In this document: positions 59,928 to 64,000 of the stretch, in pieces
Numbering within the stretch: the stretch's first letter is position 1
Layout: each line of letters begins with the position of its first letter
Position numbers and translations under genes: made by a program
Notes under the pieces: model-generated
What the model was told of the DNA's origin: nothing
Seen by the model: the letters and a program-made list of their open reading frames with translations, nothing else
Databases searched by the model: none
From: SB11 sp037968475
GTDB taxonomy: Bacteria; Bacteroidota; Bacteroidia; UBA8524
Direction of reading: 5' to 3'
DNA: 64,000 nt
NCBI GenBank assembly: GCA_037968475.1
Contig: JBBKVO010000040.1
Coordinates: 1 to 64,000, forward strand

Positions 59928-61328
59928 TTGGGAGCGAATAAAATTCAATTTATAGAAAATTTAGAAATACTAACGGCAGGTGCCGAAGGTAATTGTATAG
60001 CCCGCCACGAGGATAAAGTGGTGTTTGTGCGCAACGCCGTACCCGGCGATGTAGTAAACGTGCGCATTGTAGGCAAAAAGAAACGCTTTTTAGAAGCCGA
60101 AATTACCGAGATAATTACCCCCTCACCACAACGTATACAGCCCTTTTGCCAACACTTTGGTGCGTGTGGCGGTTGCAAGTGGCAACAAATGGACTATGCC
60201 ACACAACTGCACTATAAAAACCAAGTAGTTGTTGATGCGCTAGAACGTATAGGTAAAATAGAAGTTGGGGAAGCTTTGCCCATAGCTGGCTGCGAAGAAA
60301 ACAGGTTTTACCGCAACCGTATGGACTATGCTTTTAGCAACAAACGCTGGCTTGACAAAAGCGAGATGGAGGATGAGGACAAAGGCGAAATGAATGCTTT
60401 AGGCTTTCACGTATCGGGTAGGTTTGATAAGGTGCTGGATATTGAAAAATGCTGGCTGCAAGATGATTTTGGCAATACCTTGCGCAATGGCATAAAGCAA
60501 TTTGCGCTGGATAACGGTATTACTTTTTTTGATTTAAAGGAACAACATGGCGTGCTTCGCTCGCTGATAATACGTTGTAGCACACAAGGCGAGTGGATGG
60601 TGATTGTAATGTTTCACGGTAGCGATAAAGAAGCTATGGATAGTGTGATGCAGTATATAGAAACTACTTTTCCGCAAATTACCTCGCTGTTATACGTTAT
60701 TAACAACAAACGCAACGATACTATATACGACCAAGATATATTGGTATGGAAGGGTAAAGACCACATGCTGGAAAAGTTGGGTGAGCTTACGTTTAAAATT
60801 CGCCCGAAATCATTCTTTCAAACCAATACCCGCCAAGCAGAAACACTGTACAACATTACCAAAGATTTTGCAGGACTAACAGGCGATGAGGTAGTGTACG
60901 ATTTGTATACAGGCACAGGCAGTATAGCCAATTACCTTGCCCGCACTGCTAAAAAAGTAGTGGGTGTGGAATATGTAGAACAAGCTATTGACGATGCCCG
61001 CGAAAATGCGGAGCTAAACAATATTACCAATACTGTTTTTTATGCCGGTGATATGAAAGACGTGCTGAACGATGATTTTATTGCCGCCAATGGCAAGCCC
61101 GACATTGTAATTACCGACCCACCACGTGCAGGTATGCACGCTGATGTAGTGAAAAAAATATGCGAAATGGCTGCGCCTCGTGTGGTATATGTTAGCTGCA
61201 ATGCTGCCACACAAGCCCGTGATTTGGATATGATGCGTGATGTATATCGTGTGGTGAAAATACAACCCGTAGATATGTTTCCGCACACTGCCCACGTAGA
61301 AAACGTGGCTTTACTAGAATTGATTTAG
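59928..61328 (+). CDS. rlmD: 23S rRNA (uracil-5-)-methyltransferase, RlmD/RumA family
   Basis: A 466-residue SAM-dependent RNA methyltransferase. It has an N-terminal TRAM domain (about 5-65), a 4Fe-4S cluster with Cys74, Cys80, Cys83 (CQHFGACGGCKW) and probably Cys175 (EKCWLQDD), SAM motif DLYTGTGSIANYL, TDPPRAGMH and the catalytic Cys424 in VSCNAATQARD. It probably methylates U1939 or U747 of 23S rRNA. It starts with TTG, as no in-frame ATG precedes the TRAM domain, and lies 25 nt downstream of a TAnnTTTG box. Confidence 0.9.
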   Translation: MGANKIQFIENLEILTAGAEGNCIARHEDKVVFVRNAVPGDVVNVRIVGKKKRFLEAEITEIITPSPQRIQPFCQHFGACGGCKWQQMDYATQLHYKNQVVVDALERIGKIEVGEALPIAGCEENRFYRNRMDYAFSNKRWLDKSEMEDEDKGEMNALGFHVSGRFDKVLDIEKCWLQDDFGNTLRNGIKQFALDNGITFFDLKEQHGVLRSLIIRCSTQGEWMVIVMFHGSDKEAMDSVMQYIETTFPQITSLLYVINNKRNDTIYDQDILVWKGKDHMLEKLGELTFKIRPKSFFQTNTRQAETLYNITKDFAGLTGDEVVYDLYTGTGSIANYLARTAKKVVGVEYVEQAIDDARENAELNNITNTVFYAGDMKDVLNDDFIAANGKPDIVITDPPRAGMHADVVKKICEMAAPRVVYVSCNAATQARDLDMMRDVYRVVKIQPVDMFPHTAHVENVALLELI

Positions 61329-61355
61329 TACTATTAATCTTCCCACTTTATAAAC

Positions 61356-61397
61356 ATTCAGCCCATAAACGAACTAAAGTTCGTTTGTGGGCTGAAT
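61356..61397. terminator. 42-bp palindrome between rlmD and the outer-membrane protein genes
   Basis: Arms ATTCAGCCCATAAACGAACT and its complement, one mismatch, loop AA. The outer CAGCCCA/TGGGCTG part and the ACT..AGT centre are shared with 20467-20516 while the inner stem differs in both arms. It separates convergent genes and may work as a bidirectional terminator. Confidence 0.7.
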
Positions 61398-61426
61398 ACT
61401 TTCAGAGTATAATCTTATTCGTTTTT

Positions 61427-62035
61427 TTAGAAAGAAACTCCCAAAGAAAGTCCTGCCTTTGGGTTAATGCTGCGTTTGTATGGGTTTACAACATCAAGGT
61501 TTATATTTTCTCCATTTCCACCTCCTATGGGTAGTGTTGGCCCTCCCCCTATAAAATAATCTATAAAAAAATTATCAATAATATAATTACGCATACCTAC
61601 CATTAGTCCAAAACTTAAAGCACTCCCTCTCAAGGTTTCGTAATTTTTTAGTGTTGGGCTAATCTTATGATCAATTTTAATAGTTTTAAGAACAACAAAA
61701 CCACCTACATAGTAACGTGCAGTTCTATCAATAGGCTTGGTAAATAATCGTTGAAACTCAAAACGTGCACCTTCCATATTTTTAAAATCATCGCCATAAG
61801 GAGTGGCATCTTCAGAAAAATAGTAGCCTGCATATCCTCTAGAAATGCGGGTGTTTTCTTTGTTCGTTACCCCATACCCCATTTCAAAACCGCCTACAAA
61901 AAAAGAAAAAGGGTTTAGCAATACCTCTTTATGGCTGTTGTTTAAAATAGAATCTTTTTGACGCTGTGCGCAGACACTAACAGAGGCAAATAAAAAAAAT
62001 AGCGGAAAAATAATTCTGAAATGGCTCTTAATCAT
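61427..62035 (-). CDS. Outer-membrane protein, copy 2 of a tandem pair
   Basis: A 202-residue protein with signal peptide (SHFRIIFPLFFLFASVSVCAQ) and beta-barrel pattern. NSHKEVLLNPFSFFVGGFEMGYGVTNK and the C-terminal NPYKRSINPKAGLSLGVSF match the neighbour's NSYKQEFLLNPLPFFVGGFEIGYG and NPYKRSINPRLGVTIGYAF. Both end in a terminal Phe, a barrel-insertion signal. The spacing to the other copy is 33 nt, same strand. Function unknown; the form resembles small outer-membrane proteins. Confidence 0.75.
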   Translation of the reverse strand: MIKSHFRIIFPLFFLFASVSVCAQRQKDSILNNSHKEVLLNPFSFFVGGFEMGYGVTNKENTRISRGYAGYYFSEDATPYGDDFKNMEGARFEFQRLFTKPIDRTARYYVGGFVVLKTIKIDHKISPTLKNYETLRGSALSFGLMVGMRNYIIDNFFIDYFIGGGPTLPIGGGNGENINLDVVNPYKRSINPKAGLSLGVSF

Positions 62036-62068
62036 TTTGGTAATTTTTTATAAAGATAATAACTATCA

Positions 62069-62725
62069 CTAGAAAGCATAGCCTATTGTTACCCCTAGTC
62101 TTGGGTTTATACTTCTTTTATAGGGGTTTAATACATCCAAATGCACATCATCAATATTAGAACCACTAAATGGTATAGTAATACCGCCCCCAAGATAATA
62201 ATCAACAAAAAAGTTATCCGTTAAATAGGTTCTTAAACCCATTAATACCCCAAAACTTCCTGATGTTCCTTTAGCAGTATAGTTAACCGTTTGTGTAACT
62301 GTTGATGATGACTTATCAACCCTAGATACATCCATACTAATGGTTTTAAATATAGCATAGGGGCCAAAGTATAACCTAATATCTCCATCGGTAGGTCTCA
62401 TAAAAAGGTATTGTCCTTCAAGCCTGAAACCTTCCATATTTCTATAAGTAACGGTGGTAGTAGTATTTGTTGTGCCATTATTACCTTCTTCATCATTATA
62501 ATAGCCTGGATTATCAGAATAGTAATAGCCTGCAAAAATACGATGATTGCGTTGTTTTGCATTAATTTGACCATACCCTATCTCAAACCCTCCGACGAAA
62601 AATGGTAATGGATTTAGCAAAAATTCTTGCTTGTATGAGTTTCGTACGCTATCTCTTAAACGTTGTTGTCCGAACGAGGAGAAAACAACAGTAAATAAAA
62701 TAGCAAAAAAGAGATACCTTTTCAT
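62069..62725 (-). CDS. Outer-membrane protein, copy 1 of a tandem pair
   Basis: A 218-residue paralogue upstream of the gene above, with signal peptide (KRYLFFAILFTVVFSSFGQ). It has the same strand pattern (LRTYLTDNFFVDYYLGGGITIPF against MRNYIIDNFFIDYFIGGGPTLPI) and a terminal Phe. It has an insertion of about 16 residues with a Thr- and Asn-rich stretch (NEEGNNGTTNTTTTV-like) near residue 88, probably a surface loop. Function unknown. Confidence 0.75.
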   Translation of the reverse strand: MKRYLFFAILFTVVFSSFGQQRLRDSVRNSYKQEFLLNPLPFFVGGFEIGYGQINAKQRNHRIFAGYYYSDNPGYYNDEEGNNGTTNTTTTVTYRNMEGFRLEGQYLFMRPTDGDIRLYFGPYAIFKTISMDVSRVDKSSSTVTQTVNYTAKGTSGSFGVLMGLRTYLTDNFFVDYYLGGGITIPFSGSNIDDVHLDVLNPYKRSINPRLGVTIGYAF

Positions 62726-62789
62726 AGTTTAATGTTTGGTTTTATAAATATACAATAAAACCAAACACTACCCCCAAGTATACGTTATT

Positions 62790-63887
62790 TTATTGTTGCA
62801 AAAATGGCATTTTGCGTACAGTGGCCTTGATGGCTTTATCACGAATATTGATAAAGATGTCGGTACCTGCTTTTGCAAATTCGGTTTTTACATAGCCCAT
62901 GCCAATGGCTTTTGAAAGGCTTGGCGATTGTGTGCCCGATGTTACTTCGCCTATTTCGTTGCCTTGGGCATCTTGTATTTTATAGTGTTGGCGTGGTATA
63001 CCTCTGTCTATCATTTCAAAACCAACCAATTTTTTGGTAGCACCGTTTTCTTTAATGGCTTTGTGATAATCAGCTTTTATAAAGTCTTTAGTAAACTTGG
63101 TTATCCAGCCCAAACCTGCTTCTATTGGCGAGGTCGTATCATCAATATCATTTCCGTACAAGCAAAAACCCATTTCAAGGCGAAGGGTATCGCGTGCGCC
63201 CAAACCTACGGGCATTATATCATACTCTTTACCTGCTTCAAACAATGCTTTCCAAAGTTTTTCAGCATCATCATTCATCACGTATAATTCAAAACCACCT
63301 GCACCAGTATAGCCTGTGTTTGATATAATAACGTCTTCTAGCCCTGCAACACTACCTACTTTAAAAGTATAGTAAGGCATTTCGGCAAGGTTGGTATCAG
63401 TTAGTTTTTGTATGGTGTGTATGGCATTAGGACCTTGTACTGCCAATAGGCTATATTGGTCGCTAAGGTTTTGCATTTCTATACCAAAAGTATTTTGGCT
63501 GCTTATCCAGTTCCAGTCTTTTTCAATATTACTGGCGTTTACTACAAGGTAGTACTCGTTTTCTTTAAAACGGTACACCAAAAGGTCATCAACAATACCT
63601 CCTTTATCGTTGGGCAGGCAACTGTATTGTACTTTGCCATCCACCAGAGTTGCGGCATCGTTGCTGGTTACTTTTTGTATAAGGTCAAGTGCTTTTTCAC
63701 CTTTCAAATAAAACTCGCCCATGTGCGATACATCAAACACACCTACCGATTTGCGCACTTGCAAATGCTCTTGTATAAGGTTGGTATACTGTACAGGCAT
63801 ATTATACCCTGCAAAGGGTACCATTTTAGCACCAAGCGAAATATGTAAATTGGTAAGGGCAGTGTTTTTAAGGGCTAGTGTATCCAT
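62790..63887 (-). CDS. gcvT: Aminomethyltransferase, glycine cleavage system T protein
   Basis: T protein of the glycine cleavage complex, transferring the methylene group from the H-protein to tetrahydrofolate. The 365-residue protein has MVPFAGYNMPVQY, GVFDVSHMGEF, the ALLAVQGPNA-type block (SLLAVQGPNAI), ISNTGYTGAGGFELYV, GLGARDTLRLEMGFCLYGNDI and the C-terminal GEVTSGTQSPSLSKAIGMGYV. The size is standard. It starts with ATG 41 nt after a TAAATTTG box. No glycine riboswitch is seen in the 113 nt available upstream. Confidence 0.95.
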   Translation of the reverse strand: MDTLALKNTALTNLHISLGAKMVPFAGYNMPVQYTNLIQEHLQVRKSVGVFDVSHMGEFYLKGEKALDLIQKVTSNDAATLVDGKVQYSCLPNDKGGIVDDLLVYRFKENEYYLVVNASNIEKDWNWISSQNTFGIEMQNLSDQYSLLAVQGPNAIHTIQKLTDTNLAEMPYYTFKVGSVAGLEDVIISNTGYTGAGGFELYVMNDDAEKLWKALFEAGKEYDIMPVGLGARDTLRLEMGFCLYGNDIDDTTSPIEAGLGWITKFTKDFIKADYHKAIKENGATKKLVGFEMIDRGIPRQHYKIQDAQGNEIGEVTSGTQSPSLSKAIGMGYVKTEFAKAGTDIFINIRDKAIKATVRKMPFLQQ

Positions 63888-63928
63888 AGTGTGCGGTGTT
63901 TTTTATTGTAACTGTGGCGCGAAAATAG

Positions 63929-63936
63929 CAAATTTA
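63929..63936 (-). promoter_or_regulatory. -7 promoter box of gcvT
   Basis: TAAATTTG on the minus strand fits TAnnTTTG, 41 nt before the ATG. Confidence 0.5.
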
Positions 63937-64000
63937 TTTGGGCAATTGTTTAGACTGCCACACACAAGTAGGTTTATGAATAAAAAGGGAGTGGGCTATT

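Noticed and set aside
63888..64000. Glycine riboswitch upstream of gcvT
   Set aside because: Only 113 nt are available and no tandem aptamer-like helices are visible; a -7 promoter box lies close to the start instead.

Overview
This 64 kb window is chromosomal DNA from a member of the Bacteroidota, probably environmental and close to the Chitinophagales/Sphingobacteriales/Flavobacteriia breadth. The evidence is: three large secreted proteins with type IX secretion (T9SS) sorting tails; many -7 promoter boxes of the TAnnTTTG type used by the Bacteroidota primary sigma factor; a Rho factor with a long charged insertion; a PurF of about 630 residues; small-type PurL; eukaryote-like NADP isocitrate dehydrogenase; and a fused lycopene cyclase. 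I saw no rRNA, tRNA, CRISPR array, prophage or transposase. Most genes are housekeeping, but the intergenic spaces are unusually rich in short palindromic repeats.

Layout. 1-1348 is a gene-free repeat patchwork. 1349-9511 (+) holds gpsA, two tandem small membrane proteins, the pyruvate dehydrogenase E2 gene, a giant SBBP-repeat T9SS protein and rho. 9618-12151 (+) holds three tandem EGF-like lipoproteins and an outer-membrane protein. 12096-16089 (-) is a five-gene operon (glycosyltransferase, rnhB, PH-like membrane protein, lipid kinase, mutarotase-like). 16228-19448 (-) holds pdhA, a TPR membrane protein, ribH, dgkA and a membrane protein. After a coiled-coil membrane protein (+) come a carbonic anhydrase and SulP transporter pair (-), then a polysaccharide export cluster (flippase, Wzz, O-antigen ligase, +). 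27716-33165 holds aroQ, purF, an unknown protein and a carotenoid pair (lycopene cyclase, carotenoid desaturase).

33279-39145 (+) is the most interesting locus: a PKD-domain T9SS protein, then three overlapping genes for an ECF sigma factor, a protein with an anti-sigma-like N-terminus, one inner-membrane helix, a ~250-residue low-complexity periplasmic linker and an outer-membrane beta-barrel, and a PKD lipoprotein. This matches the architecture of the dual membrane-spanning anti-sigma factors (Dma1/Das1 type) described in Bacteroides thetaiotaomicron, with an added lipoprotein. 39158-42034 (-) is tatA, gatA and a LysM lytic-transglycosylase-like protein that lacks the expected catalytic glutamate. 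Then come a MACPF (perforin-fold) protein, a YcxB-like membrane protein followed in frame by an RDD-like tail, metF, rsgA and another T9SS protein.

48889-52050 is a single-chain type IIG-like restriction-modification gene with a TTG start, an operator-like repeat upstream and related repeats on both sides. The last part contains purL, a lipoprotein, a duplicated 225-bp block enclosing a small unknown gene, icd, a SPOR protein, a thioredoxin-like protein, rlmD, two tandem outer-membrane proteins and gcvT.

The strongest non-coding signal is a set of palindromic repeat families in which the loop or frame is conserved while the two stem arms change together from copy to copy, and a 48-bp element present five times, each time just downstream of the stop codon of a minus-strand gene.
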